Shown one piece after another: positions 1-11,311 of a stretch of DNA of 64,000 nucleotides. The position numbers and the translations under genes are program-made. Each line of letters opens with the position of its first letter. Position 1 is the stretch's first letter. Source of the stretch: Cylindrotheca closterium (Eukaryota > Bacillariophyta > Bacillariophyceae > Bacillariales > Bacillariaceae); the NCBI GenBank assembly GCA_933822405.4, contig CAKOGP040001869.1:764816-828815 (forward strand). The letters are read 5' to 3'. Under the pieces are notes generated by a model. The model was given only the letters and a program-made list of their open reading frames with translations. It searched no databases and had not been told where the DNA came from.

Positions 1-1
1 C

Positions 2-1666
2 GTTCAATCAGATCACTTTGATCGTCTAGACCTCAAGTTGGGCGATGGGATTGTCGTGGATCGTGGATTGGCGCAAGAAGAAGAGTTGGGCGGAGCTATA
101 TATGATATTCGACATGATCATAATAACGACTGTGTCATTCTGCACTTTTCCAAGGATGTAGAGCGGAAATGGAAAAAGCTTGATGATGGAGCTCGAAAAG
201 GTTTTGGGTCCGGGACGGAACTTGCACCAGAAGGAGCACATGTGTGGAAGACTAGTGACGCGAAGGTAGACAAGAAGATGAAACGGCTGAGTGAATCTGG
301 TGCTCCACGAAACACTGCGCGGGTCTCTGTCTCCGGATCCATTGGATCGCCTCTGAAGGTTGAAATCATGGATGGTAAGGGAAACATGGGCATTGGAGTG
401 TCGCCTGGAGAATTGGCGCTGCCAGAAAAGGGTGGATTGAATGTCAAAAGCGTCAAGAAAGCAATCGGAACACTTGGAAATACCCAATGGACGATTGAAG
501 AAGGAATTGATATGGATGATTTGGGAGACAATGTTTGGTGCCCCGTATCCTGGATCAAAGAAGCAAGAAGGCAAGCGGTCTTGGAATTGGAGGCCCAAAC
601 TGAAACGGAAGATGCCCCACTGAGTGAGCTCCACTTTGATGTGACGAGCAGCCTGATGAAAAAGATGAAGTTAGAAGAGTCGTCAGAAGATGAGGCAATG
701 ATTCCACGAGTTGTAGTACTTGCTCGGAATTATGGACAAGTCGAAAGCCTCTGCACAATGATCGAGAATGGAGTTGGAATCAGCGAGGTCATCGTCGATT
801 TCTTGGAGGTTGATGGCATGGAGAAAGCTGTATCAAGGTTACGAGAAACACGAGTTCGAACAGTTGTGGCAAGTCCGCGAGTCATCAAACCAAATGAATC
901 GGGCATCTGGCGAACACTACTTCGTTTGGAGCCAGATGCATTGCTAGTCCGTTCAACTGGATTGTTGTATCGGATGATGAAACTGGGTGGACCAGGCGCT
1001 CAGGCGTCAATCAAGACCACTGAAGACGAAGAGCAACTAGTCACGATTCCCGAATTAATCGGAGATTTCTCATTGAACGTTGCCAACGCGCTGACGGCAT
1101 GGGAACTACTGCAGTACGGATGCTCCAGAGTGACTGCATCATACGATCTTAGTGCGAATGGTATCACAGAATTACTCAAGTCAGTTGGATCGAAAAATGC
1201 GGGAAATGTGGAAGTTGTGGCCCACACGCATCTTCCAATCTTTCACACGGAACACTGTGTCTTTGCACGTTTCTTGAGCAATGGTGACAGTTACTTAGAC
1301 TGTGGCCATGCATGCACGCGACATAATGTACATCTGCGAGATCAAGGCGGTGCGGACAACTTGGTACTTGCTGATATGGGTTGCCGCAATACTGTATTTT
1401 CGGCGCAGGCTCAGTCAGGGGCACACTCGCTTTCTGATTGGAGAAGTGCTGGGGCCAACTCCTTCCGTATTGAACTCGTGGACGAATCCGACAAGGATAT
1501 TCAGACCATTGTACAGGGATACATTGACGTGTTGAATGGTGAACTTAGGCCAAACATGCTTTGGGAAGAGTTGGAAGATGTTCGTGACAGCAATGGACGG
1601 AAAGGGGGCGTTTCTTTTGGATCGCTTCGTAATGGGGTAGAACGAAGAGCTGGGGAAATCGTATAA
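2..1666 (+). CDS. Peptidase U32 / DUF3656 family protein, 3' part
   Basis: The reading frame is open to the left edge, so the start lies outside the window; 554 residues are visible. The first ~190 residues resemble the DUF3656 region that accompanies U32 proteins. The C-terminal half is the U32 domain, with the diagnostic segment around nt 1235-1400: HTEHCVFARFL, then DCGHACTRHNVHLRD and ADMGCRNTVF. Several conserved Cys residues (EHC, DCGHAC, GC) could bind a metal or Fe-S centre. Known bacterial DUF3656-U32 proteins (RlhA/YdcP) are needed for hydroxylating a cytidine in 23S rRNA, so an rRNA-modifying role in an organelle is a reasonable inference. The older label collagenase-like protease is less likely to describe the function. 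No intron is seen in the visible part. Confidence 0.85.
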   Translation, partial: VQSDHFDRLDLKLGDGIVVDRGLAQEEELGGAIYDIRHDHNNDCVILHFSKDVERKWKKLDDGARKGFGSGTELAPEGAHVWKTSDAKVDKKMKRLSESGAPRNTARVSVSGSIGSPLKVEIMDGKGNMGIGVSPGELALPEKGGLNVKSVKKAIGTLGNTQWTIEEGIDMDDLGDNVWCPVSWIKEARRQAVLELEAQTETEDAPLSELHFDVTSSLMKKMKLEESSEDEAMIPRVVVLARNYGQVESLCTMIENGVGISEVIVDFLEVDGMEKAVSRLRETRVRTVVASPRVIKPNESGIWRTLLRLEPDALLVRSTGLLYRMMKLGGPGAQASIKTTEDEEQLVTIPELIGDFSLNVANALTAWELLQYGCSRVTASYDLSANGITELLKSVGSKNAGNVEVVAHTHLPIFHTEHCVFARFLSNGDSYLDCGHACTRHNVHLRDQGGADNLVLADMGCRNTVFSAQAQSGAHSLSDWRSAGANSFRIELVDESDKDIQTIVQGYIDVLNGELRPNMLWEELEDVRDSNGRKGGVSFGSLRNGVERRAGEIV

Positions 1667-1906
1667 CTCTTTCCATCAGTTCATGGCCTACAAAGATCGA
1701 AGTTTTGTCTAGAAGCAAGAAATGATTCCCTACTTCGATGAGCGCCTAATGATAGATCCACAGTTGTCTCTCAGCCCTGCCTTGGCCATACCGGTATACT
1801 CGTACGTACTATTTATTTTCCTCTCAATCTTTAGTTCCCCCTTTGGTCCGTCCACCCCTCCCCTAACACCGATTTCATTACACCACACAAAGAAACAACG
1901 CATTGC

Positions 1907-3333
1907 ATGATGAAACGACGCAGACCTTCTAGAAATCCCTCTTGTCTTGGAAGGCTAGCACTGGGATGCATCTTATTATGTCAAAAACAAACATCAGCGT
2001 TTACTTCCAGGCCTCATGCCGGCGTAGGACTCGACATTCACGCGTGGAAGATCCCATGCTCTTCGTGGCCAACAAGGAAGAATGATTTACGAAGGCCCAA
2101 ATGTCGGCAATTTTTTTCACATCCAGCTACGTCAGCGGGTTGGGAGAGCCCTGACGCTGGTGCAAAGAGACGGCCTCGATGGGCAAGAAGTTGGATGCCG
2201 ACATGGCTATTTAATCTGCGACCATCCGTTCAGATCGCTGCTCTCCTATTGACCTATTTGTTGCACATTACTGTACTTTGTCAGAGGTCGATTCACTTTC
2301 CCGTTCAACTCATTCCAAATGAACGAGGCCATTTTCAGAGTATTGGTTTGGACTCGTAAGTTTCGTGGTTTGAAAGATTTTCCGATTTTTACAGTCGTCG
2401 TCGGCATCTGACGTTATCTTTCTTCTTTTTTCCAGGGTTGCAGGAATGGTTTCCTTGGCCATCTACCAATATATAAGAAGGCTTAGCAAAAGTGCTAAGA
2501 GCAATGTTTCCAACGTAGAAAGCAGCGACGCGGTTGAACTAGCGAGTACCGTCCCATCCCTCTTGTCAACCCCAACCCTTGAGGAATCTCCTTGGAAGAG
2601 TGTTTTCAACTCGAAATTTGCTGAACTTAGCTCGTTCCTGGCGTTCTGTGCCCTGGTACTAGGTTATTTTTCAACTGGTAGATTCAGCATTTTCTGGGAG
2701 GACGCATTCTACTACATTGCAAACTTCTATCCAATGACAATAGCAATGCACCGATCGTTGTGTGTCCTTTTCGGTCACCTTAGCTGGATAGCCATTGGCT
2801 TTGTGATTCTTCGGGCAATTCCCCGTCCACAGAATCTATTCAAGAATCAATGGTACACTCGAAAGTTCCGCGGTGCGCAGTGGCTATGGTGGACACTTGG
2901 GGGCTACTTTGTGTCATCATGGTTCTTCAACATAGCTGATTTTACAAATCAATGCGTCCTGCCTCTTCCGATCCTAGAAGAAGCCCAAAATTCTGTTGTC
3001 TCTCAATTAATCAATCCAGAATTCAACGACTGGATCGCTTCGGCGGTAGGATACATTGCTCCATGCATAACTGCCCCTTGGTGGGAGGAAGTCCTCTATC
3101 GTGGTTTTCTTTTACCCGCATTCACTTTGCGGATGAAATTCAAATGGGCTGTCTTTTTAAATGGGATAATTTTCTCAGCCCATCACATGTCAATTACGGG
3201 TGCTATCCCGCTCGCTGTGTTGGCTTGGACCTGGTGCATCGTCTACGCCAAAAGTGGAAATCTATTGTCAACAATTCTGATTCACACCATGTGGAACTCA
3301 AGGATATTCATTGGTAGCTGGTTTGGTTTATAA
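1907..3333 (+). CDS. Plastid CPBP-family (CAAX protease-like) intramembrane protease
   Basis: Two exons, 1907-2355 and 2436-3333; intron 2356-2435 has GTAAG and TCCAG ends and the joint restores the frame (448 residues). The N-terminus is a signal-peptide-like stretch ending in TSAFTSRP, a diatom SAF plastid-entry motif. The C-terminal half has several membrane segments and the CPBP/Abi motifs: EEVLYRG (about residues 367-373), FSAHH (about 396) and a late His in LIHTMWNS (about 433). These supply the Glu and His residues of the presumed metal site. The family includes Rce1 prenyl-protein proteases and chloroplast envelope or thylakoid members in plants. The substrate cannot be told. It ends 69 bases from the stop of the convergent fibrillin gene. 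Confidence 0.85.
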
Positions 3334-3402
3334 TCGAGCTATTTGCTATATTTCACATGAACTAGAATAAACACTTTTATATCATGATTTACGCGGTCTA
3401 TT

Positions 3403-4272
3403 CTATGCAAGAAGTGCCTCAACAAATTCTGGTCGGAAGTGAACAAACAAACCACCTCTATTCCCCCTCGTGATCCTGATGTCATCGTCCATATACAGAA
3501 ACTCTAGGAAGCCACCCTTTCTTTTCAAAAAGAAAAGATTAAGAGTGGGCAACTTCCACCACTTAAATGTCGCTTTTTCAATGTCACAACCAATTCTTCG
3601 TAGAACAATTTTTCCGTCTTCTGTTTTCGAGTAAGCATCAGTAGAAGGGGAATACTGTTCACAAAATGGTTAGTGGACACGAATTTACAAAATTCAATCC
3701 TATGCACACTGCATGAATCTCACCTTCACCCTGGAATAAACACGACCCTTCTTCAAGACGTTGACGCCTACTTGAAACGTCATGGAATCGACATCGAAGG
3801 TATTGATAGGGAAGCCTTTGTATTCTCCCTTCTCTGCGGCCTTCTGAAAACTGGAAGATTTGGAGCCTTGCTTCGTGAGAACTTCTGCCCAATCCCCGTC
3901 AACTAGATCAGCTTGAAATCCTTTTCCTTCGGCGTACAGAAGAGTTGCCAGTGCCTCGATCTTTTCATCATTGGTCTCGTCCGATGTGACTTTTTTGTCA
4001 GCAGATTTGATGCCGTCAATAATGGTCTTAACCAATTCTTCTTTGGGATTGCCGCAAAGCTGTTGCATATTGTAGTAGCCTCCACACTTGACAACGTTCA
4101 TGTTCTCTGGAAGGAGACCCTTCAAGCCTGCAAACTTCTCCTTGAGTTCTTGTGAAGCATCGATAGAGGTAGCATGGAAAGCTGTCGTTTGTCGTGTGGG
4201 ATGCAAGTTGACAAAGCAGCTTCCAAGTTGGAAAGTTGCGAGTGAAGAAAGAAACAGTGTTGCGAATCTCAT
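3403..4272 (-). CDS. Plastid lipid-associated protein (PAP/fibrillin family)
   Basis: Two exons on the minus strand, 4272-3724 and 3654-3403, with intron 3723-3655 (GTGAG..CAG); phase 0 joint, 266 residues. Without the second exon the protein would stop a few codons past the donor and lack the diagnostic end. That end reads YMDDDIRITRGNRGGLFVHF, the C-terminal PAP/fibrillin signature. Residues 1-20 form a signal peptide ending GSCF, with Phe just after the likely cleavage site, as in diatom plastid precursors. Fibrillins are lipocalin-like proteins on plastoglobules and thylakoids that bind lipids or quinones. The exact subgroup is not clear. Convergent with the CPBP protease gene. Confidence 0.88.
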
Positions 4273-4445
4273 GATAAACCAGAACGAAGGAGTGATAGCT
4301 AAGTTCGCTTGGTGTATTTCTATTATTCACACCGTCAAGTCTTATTTTGGCCACCTACTGTGTGCTGGCTTTGAGAACTTCAAACTGCGAGGTGAGTCAG
4401 TTCATGTTTCAACACAATTTCAATCCCGCGAAAGAGGCGAAAAAA

Positions 4446-6250
4446 TCACTCGAGAGATCGTCGTCGAGCCAAAAGCATTCGAACCTTCCGGAAGAATGTG
4501 AGCTTCCCTATCCTTTGTAATACCCTTAAAACTGGTGCCTTCACAGAACTGCGATAGGTCAGTTGGATCAATTCTATCACACCCCGGAAAGGACGCAATA
4601 TTGGATTCTCATCATCGTCCGAGCTGTATTCGAGAGCAAGGGTCGACGCTGCTTGCATGGCTGCCTCTGACTGAACTTCACACCGAGCCTTGGATACCGA
4701 AGCTGCAGCTGCAAACAATGCGGAAAGTGCAGGGAAGGCTGCGACCACAACCATCTCGCTTGTGAGACTACCGAGTGTGCCTGCAGCAGAGAGGGACTCG
4801 AGGAATGGCAATTCAACAATGGCTGCTGTCGCTGCAGCACACAGGCCAGAGAGTGCAGAGGTAAACGGCAAGATGGCAGCGGATCTTGTTCCTTGGTTGG
4901 CGTATGTGTCACATACAGCAGCACTTCTTGCCTTGACGGCACAGGCATCTGTAGCCCTCGCAAGAACATCTTCGCATTTGGTGAGTAAGTAGGCAGTTTG
5001 GGCGGCTGCCAAAGCAGTCACAATGATACTCTTTGTATTAAAATCAGCACCAGGAATCAAAACGCCGACAAATGGTGCAGGGAGAACATTGAGGAATAGA
5101 CTTCTCCACTTCTTTTGCGATGACTCGGATTTGTTCTTGATTTGTTCTGGCGATGATGTCCATGTTCGTCCAACCAATCCAGAACGGGCAAACCGACGAT
5201 TTCCGACCGATGTCGCTCGTCGTGCAAACAGCCTCGTATCCTGTAAAGCAAGACCTGCGACTGCCGCTGACAAAACACTGATAATGGGACAAGCTAGATA
5301 AAGTTCTCCCAAGATGAACGTATCTGCATTTTCCAAAAGAACTGGGACGAGCAGAGATAGTGTCGTTGCTGTCGCACTGACACCAACGCACAAGGGAGTA
5401 ATGGCTTTGGCACGTTCCGCATTGGCTAGAAATCCTTCCGCTTCAGCTGCACATACAATTGTGGCGGCAGCTACTTCTTTACCATCTGCAACAGAAACAC
5501 GACCAACATATTCGGCACCAATGCCAATGGCGGCAGAAACTGACAATCATAATGTTAGGGGTTGGAAGATGTTTTGTCATTGGTTCAACAAGGTTCCGAT
5601 CGGATAGATATATTATACTTACAAGCAGCAGACGTAGGTGCGAGGAACTCTGTCAATTCGCCTCCCATGATAAATGGACCAGAAGCTGCTGCAGTTACGG
5701 AGAGACTTAACATGATGAATTCCAACTTTGTCAGTTGGGGTTGTTGACCAGCCTGGTCGTCCAGCATTTGCATATCCAATTCTAGATTCTTCAGAGCAGA
5801 CCAAACTTGTTCTTCCCGCTTGTTCCTGGAAGAAAGCTGGTAGTTTGGGCGTAACACAGATGATTGTTGATCCAGCACTTGTTTGGATCTTTGTTTGAAT
5901 ACGTCACCGCCGGTTCCGGCGACGTTTTTGGGGCTATTTTCGTAGTCTTGATCCCTTACATCGGCATATCCTACGTCTTTACTCTCTGCCACTTTTGATG
6001 CCATTCTTTGTACTTGTCTCAAGGCACTTTCTCCAGTTTGTTCTGACCAATCGGATAGGGAACTCATTCTCACCACGCTTCCATGGTGATGGCCGGAATT
6101 CCGACGAGCAATGATCCTGGGTGGAAGATTCTTGGAATCGAATGCTGATGTGATGCTAGAGGTGAACAAGCACTGCACCGTTGGAATACTGAATGACAAT
6201 GATAACAATAGTAGCAAAATGGAGGCTGATGCAGGTAAGACGCAATGCAT
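4446..6250 (-). CDS. Plastid-targeted multi-spanning membrane protein, function unknown
   Basis: Two exons, 6250-5623 and 5539-4446; intron 5622-5540 (GTAAG..CAG). The phase-1 joint makes TSAAFSAAIG, giving 573 residues. I chose the Met at 6250 because it starts directly before a strong signal peptide (MHCVLPASASILLLLL..). An in-frame Met at 6331 would add 27 polar residues and bury the signal. Residues to about 60 contain ITSAFDSKN, a plastid-type motif. A coiled, acidic stretch precedes a long Ala-rich region with perhaps eight hydrophobic segments, including GPFIMGGELTEFL and LCVGVSATATTLSLLVPVLL. The C-terminus is basic (RRRSLE). I do not recognise the family; it looks like a conserved plastid membrane protein, possibly of the inner envelope. 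Confidence 0.75.
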
Positions 6251-6486
6251 CTTAACTAGTTGATGTGAGGATGCGACGGCAGATATTGCTCGATGAGATT
6301 TCATCTGCTTCAGTCGAAGCACATCCATCAAAATGCATGCATATTTGACTCAACTGACTGACTGACTCGACTCAAACACCTCGACCCATTTGACTTTCCT
6401 GTACAGCACCATCTTGGTTACTTTTCTGTCTTATATTATTCTCTACTGTACCTATATTGATTACCAATACTCTTGATGGTATTAAA

Positions 6487-8110
6487 TTAACGCTGGAAAT
6501 ATGCACAGGCACCGCAGGTACTTGGACAGTCGTATGAAACCTGGAAGAGTTGACACAAATATGAGTACTTCTCGAGGTTCTCCGTTAGGAACGCGCACAC
6601 TGGTGCCGATGGATTGTCCACGCAATCAGCGGTCGGTGATTCTCTATCCATGTCATTGCCGCCTCCTTCAATGAGATCATTTTGTCCAGTACTAAGGTCT
6701 TCCTCGTTAACTTCGGGGCTTGGTGCGTCTGTTGGAGGTGTGAACTCATTTTTTGGTTCATTCGGATCATCCGGTACAGATAGACCAATGAAAAGTGTGT
6801 CATTGAATATTCCACTACCAGCTGCAAGTGAAATCATGTTTCCGTCTGAAAAGGTTGCTGTAACTTCATACGAACCGTTTCCATATTTGCAGCACATTCC
6901 GTCCCCAAATGAGTCCATCAGTTTCATCTCATAATCACCAGGAAGCAGATGAAGTGTCTCTGAGAATGATTCCATCCCAGAAAAGGCACCCTCATAATGT
7001 CTATGTAGTACCTGTGAGCTACGAATGAACTCAAGGCTAACTTCTTCGGGATAGTTGTCAAAGACAAGTGATATTTGCACCGGAAGAGATCCTTCAGGTG
7101 GCGGCGTTGGTGCTGGTGTTGGCTCTCCTCTACAGCTCCCTGGCTTCGTATCAGAAAGATCACATATCTGCTCGCTGATCCAGTCAAGGCTACCACTGAC
7201 ACGAGCATAAACGCCGGGGTAGTCTGCATGGCCGCAGCCGTATCTACCGAGAGACAAAAGAAGCGGTGTTAGTGTTCTATCAAACCGTTTCATGTCCACT
7301 CTGCCAACCAACCTATCACTCACCCCCATGAAACCACACCGATTTGTACACCGAATTCGTCAATGATTGGGCCACCTAACAATGTCGCTACTGTTAGTTG
7401 GTCATTTCATTGCAGTAGTGCCAAATGAAAGTTTGTTGGAATGACTTACCAGAATCTCCTTGACAGCTGTCCTTTCCACCTTCTGTCGTTCCAGCGCAGA
7501 ACATGTTTTCTTCCGTAACTTCTCTACCATATCTTGCATCACATTCTTCGATAGAATACGCCTTCACATTGACTTCCATTAGAGTATCGCTTCCACCAGT
7601 TGCCGCTTCTTCTTCGAGTCCGAAACCCATCACAGTCAGCATTTCCTGAGCTGCTGGACTTGATGCATGTTGATTCAGTGTGACAGGAGTTATGGAAACT
7701 GGACTGTCCAACTTCATAATCATATAATCGTTCTCCATGGAAGTATCGTTAAAGTTTGGATGGATTCTCCGTTCCACGATCATTCGTCCTTGTGCTCCAG
7801 GCACTGTGTCGTCGAATCGCAGATGTGAACCAATAATGACGTCGTTGTACTCAATAAGATCGCAGTGAGCAGCTGATAGCAGGATATCTTCGTGTATCAG
7901 CGAAGCTCCGCATCCATGCCACTGCACAAAGAATGGATATTGACCCGCAGGTGCATCATTGCCACCAATGATTCTGGATTGAAATGCCCAGTGTTTCTTG
8001 ACAGGTTTTTGTCGTTTCTTGGACGATTTTTCTCTTCTCAATCCATTCTGGCTCTTTACAGGGCCACTAGAGATGACAAATAGAGCTAGTGTTACAATCC
8101 AATGCCTCAT
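6487..8110 (-). CDS. Secreted trypsin-like serine protease (S1) with C-terminal extra modules
   Basis: Three exons: 8110-7450, 7375-7324 (only 52 bases) and 7243-6487. Both introns have GT..AG ends and all phases fit, giving 489 residues. Signal peptide at residues 1-20, then a basic propeptide to Arg46 and the mature start IIGGND. The catalytic residues are visible: His82 (SAAHC), Asp128 (MENDYMIMKL) and Ser220 (GDSGGP, built across the first intron). Asp214, six residues before the Ser, predicts cleavage after Lys/Arg. The protease domain ends near WISEQIC. Then follow a Pro/Thr linker, a domain with DSFGDGMCCKYGNGSYEV, and a Cys-rich tail (CVDNPSAPVC..CPSTCGAC) resembling a ShKT-type module. 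Likely extracellular or vacuolar. Confidence 0.9.
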
Positions 8111-8556
8111 GTTCCTTTTGTATTATCATTTTGTGATGGCAGTCCAGGGAAGATGCTTGCACCGTTGTTTTCAGTTTACACTGTGTTACGAATGAGGTTT
8201 TCTTGCTCGTGTCCTTAAGTATTTTTGGCAAGATTAATGAATCCCGCTTGATTTACCGTGTGTTTCACATGTTGTTGCAATCTCGTCACCGCGATCAACT
8301 GTTCCACCGATTACTTTGATACCTTACAGTAGCTAATGTGTTTCAAGAATGAGATTGCTACTACGGTACGTGAGATTCCTGCCTATTTCCGCCTACTCGT
8401 CCCGTATCAAACACAAGCTGATCCTCTCATGATTGCAGATAGATGTGACATATGTGTGCTGTTGGTGACGAGGGAAGGATTATAATATCATATGTACAAG
8501 GTGATGGTGGATGGTCTAAAGCATATTCATTCTTTTACACGATAATTTTACTTTGT

Positions 8557-9978
8557 TTAAGATAGAAGTGAGTCAAGGCTATCGGAAACATCGGCAAGTG
8601 GGTCAGAACCATCATCGTCATCTCCATTCAAACCGTCTAGAGAATCACCCAATCCAAGGACAATATCTCTGGCAGTCTTTTCTCTTGCTTGACGTTCTTC
8701 CTCCATCTTTCGGTGGTACTCCTTTGCGGTATCTTCGGCATTGTCAAAGACATTTTGTGGATCATCGAGCATATCACCTGGTTCCATTTCTAGTGTCTTC
8801 GTGCTCAACGCAATTCGGCCATTGACCTTATCGTGGTCAATGATCATGCACTTAATTTGCATACCTGGTTGAAGAACCTTCTCGAGGTCTTCGATTCTCT
8901 TGAAAGAGATTTGAGAGATGTGCAAAAGACCGGACATTCCACCTACTTCGATGAAGGCACCGTATGGCTTCAATGCCTTGACAAGACCACTGACAACATC
9001 ACCTCGGCTGAGGTCAGCCATTTGTGTCTCAACAACTGCCTTTCTGTTGGAAACAACAAGCTTGTTATTTTCTTGGTTGACCTCAAGGAACTTGAGCTTC
9101 AAAGTTTGGCCAACAAGATCATCAGTGGGCAATTGTCCAGCAAGGTGGGATCCTGGAAGGAAGGCACGAAGTCCCTCAACAAGACAGATGGCTCCACCAC
9201 GGTTAACTCCGATGACTTCAGCCTCCAAGATAGCGTCGTTGTTTTGCAATTCCTGAACAGTTTCCCATGCAGAACGGTATTGAATTCTACGGCGACTGAC
9301 AAGAAGTTGTCCATTTTCGTCCTCGTCAGAGATAATTTGGAAATCAAGTTCGGTATCCAATTCGACCAAGTCAGAAAGCTCGGAACCTGGTGGTTGGATA
9401 AGAGCGGCTTCTGTCTCCGGCAAAAAGGCGGATGCCTTGGCACCAATATCTACAAGAGCACCTCCATTGGAGTATTCAACGCAAAATCCCTTGACGATAG
9501 CATGGCGCTCGAAGCTATATTCTGTGTTTGCAACAGCACTTCCGAAATCATCGTACGAGAACTCCAAATCATCAGTAGCGATATCAGGTCGGAATCCCTT
9601 ATACTTGGACTTCAAGGTGTCGAATCGGGTGGGTCCACGGACCTTGGTCTCACTGGCTTCAGCAGGAGCCTCGGCAACAGCAGAGTTGAGGGCAACACTG
9701 CTTCGGATGCTTCAGTTTCCATCACAGAACGAAATTGATTGATATCTGATATTAGTACTTGATCTACAGGAAGACTGACGTGTACACGGACGATGACAGA
9801 CGAAAACAAGCCGACATCAAAAACAACAACGCGAAGAGGACCTTCCAAATCATCAAGTCAAGCAGAGCACCAAATCATCCATGAAAACAAATTCAAAGGC
9901 TTACCTTGGTCCGGAGACACTGAAGGCAGTGGCTGTGGCAAAAAAGGCGGCGAAAGCCGTAGCTGTGCAGAACTTCAT
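8557..9978 (-). CDS. RPS1: Plastid 30S ribosomal protein S1
   Basis: Exon 1 is 9978-9905 (24 codons plus 2 bases), a compact plastid leader: MKFCTATAFAAFFATATAFS with an AFS motif. Exon 2 is about 9697-8557, giving about 404 residues. Three S1 RNA-binding domains follow in order, at about residues 90-158, 178-250 and 258-330. The third is the clearest: VVSGLVKALKPYGAFIEVG then SGLLHISQIS. Three domains is the usual number in cyanobacterial and chloroplast S1, against six in E. coli. It helps recruit mRNA to the plastid small subunit. The acceptor could also be three or twelve bases further upstream (exon 2 from 9700 or 9709), all in frame. Head to head with the SecE-like gene. Confidence 0.93.
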
Positions 9979-10360
9979 CGTGATAGGCACAGCTTCTTTC
10001 GAAAATTGATGGGAAAGGGAAATTCCTTCTTCAGGTTGCGGTCGACGAGGGGGCGGTGAGGGATGTGCGGTCTGATGGCTCGCTTCTAGTTTCAGGGTGT
10101 TGCGTAGAAAATGTACCACAAATCAAGCAGATACGAACCATCAATCACCATTTTGGCAAGGAAGGTAAAGGGGACAAATGGACAGGCGACTGACGTGCGT
10201 CAGTTGTCACATCAATGTCGTACCCCATCTTGATGTGATGGATGTGTTGGTTTCTTGTTTCTTCACCGCTCCACGTTGAACAAACGAATTCGAAAGAGGA
10301 AAAGAGGAATACGTTGTTGTAGTAGTTGTCAAAGAAATAATTGACGATACTACTACAAAC
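9979..10360. promoter_or_regulatory. Shared upstream region of RPS1 and the SecE-like gene
   Basis: 382 bases separate two divergently transcribed plastid-protein genes, so both promoters and both 5' leaders must lie here. No clear TATA box is visible to me. The arrangement would allow joint control, which is inference. Confidence 0.5.
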
Positions 10361-11311
10361 ATGAAAACTACAATTTTGTTGACGCAGCTTTTGCTGAATA
10401 TTGAGACGCTGCAAGCTTTCTCGCCTAGCCTTCAGAGAAGCACCTTGACTCGTCAATCACAGCCTTCTTCTACCCGTGTCTTTTCGCAATGGGATGACGA
10501 GGAAGAAGAGATCCTTCAAAAATCCACTTTCGATGAAGCTGGAGTTGCATTGACGGATGAAGAAGAGCAAAAGAGGATTGCCGAAATGGGCGACGATACC
10601 AACGAAGACGTAAGTTCCGTTGTTGATTCCGTTTTGATTTCATCCATTGAACTTGTTTTGCTGATGAAGTTACTCTCCATATCCAATCTATAGTATAGCA
10701 CCGATGATATTTCCCGAGTAAGAGAAGCTATTCGGCAACGAACTGAGGCTTTGGGAATGGAACGATCGAAAGTGTCTGTCGAGGCCATCCAAGCCGCTCA
10801 AGAAAGAGCAAAATCAGCAGTTGAAAATAATTTATCTGGAGCATCGCAATTAGACCTGAGTCAAATCACCGAAAACGCACCGCGGGGAGAGGACGCTGAT
10901 AATATTCCGGCAATGTTTTACGACCCAGAAACTGAGATGACAAAGGAAGAAATGATTGAGGCAGATCCAGATAGTCAGTTGAATTTTTATGATCAAGTTA
11001 TGAAGGAAATCACATCATCAACATGGCCATCTCCTGGTGCCGCCCTCAAAGAAGTTTTCGTCCTAATCTTTGTGGGCGCTGCTTCAACTGCTCTCATCAT
11101 CAATTGGGATAATTTCCTTCGAGAGACGTATACTAACTTTGGAATGATTCCAACGGAGGAGCAAATCATGCAAGGATCCGAAAACATGGTTCTGCCCGAT
11201 GGGTGGACAAATGGAATGTCGGAAGACGACTTTATGAACTTCCGTGAGGAACAGGGCAAATCATCGTCTCCTTCTGTAGAAGCAATCAAGCAAGGTTTCC
11301 CAGAATTGTAA
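10361..11311 (+). CDS. SecE-like plastid translocon subunit (putative)
   Basis: Two exons, 10361-10609 and 10694-11311 (GTAAG..TAG intron, phase 0), 288 residues. The leader MKTTILLTQLLLNIETLQAF has AFS directly after, so a plastid location is likely. Residues 45-190 are acidic and probably disordered. Near residue 190 comes EITSSTWPSP followed by one hydrophobic span (about 202-222, VFVLIFVGAASTALIINW). This matches the SecE pattern of a short amphipathic helix with WPS just before a single membrane helix. SecE clamps SecY in the Sec translocon. Red-lineage plastid genomes generally keep secY and secA, so a nuclear SecE would complete the complex. About 65 residues follow the helix, which is unusual for SecE. 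The similarity is short, so the call is moderate. Confidence 0.6.

Noticed and set aside
8833..9738. 301-codon plus-strand frame opposite RPS1
   Set aside because: Antisense shadow of a strongly supported S1 gene.
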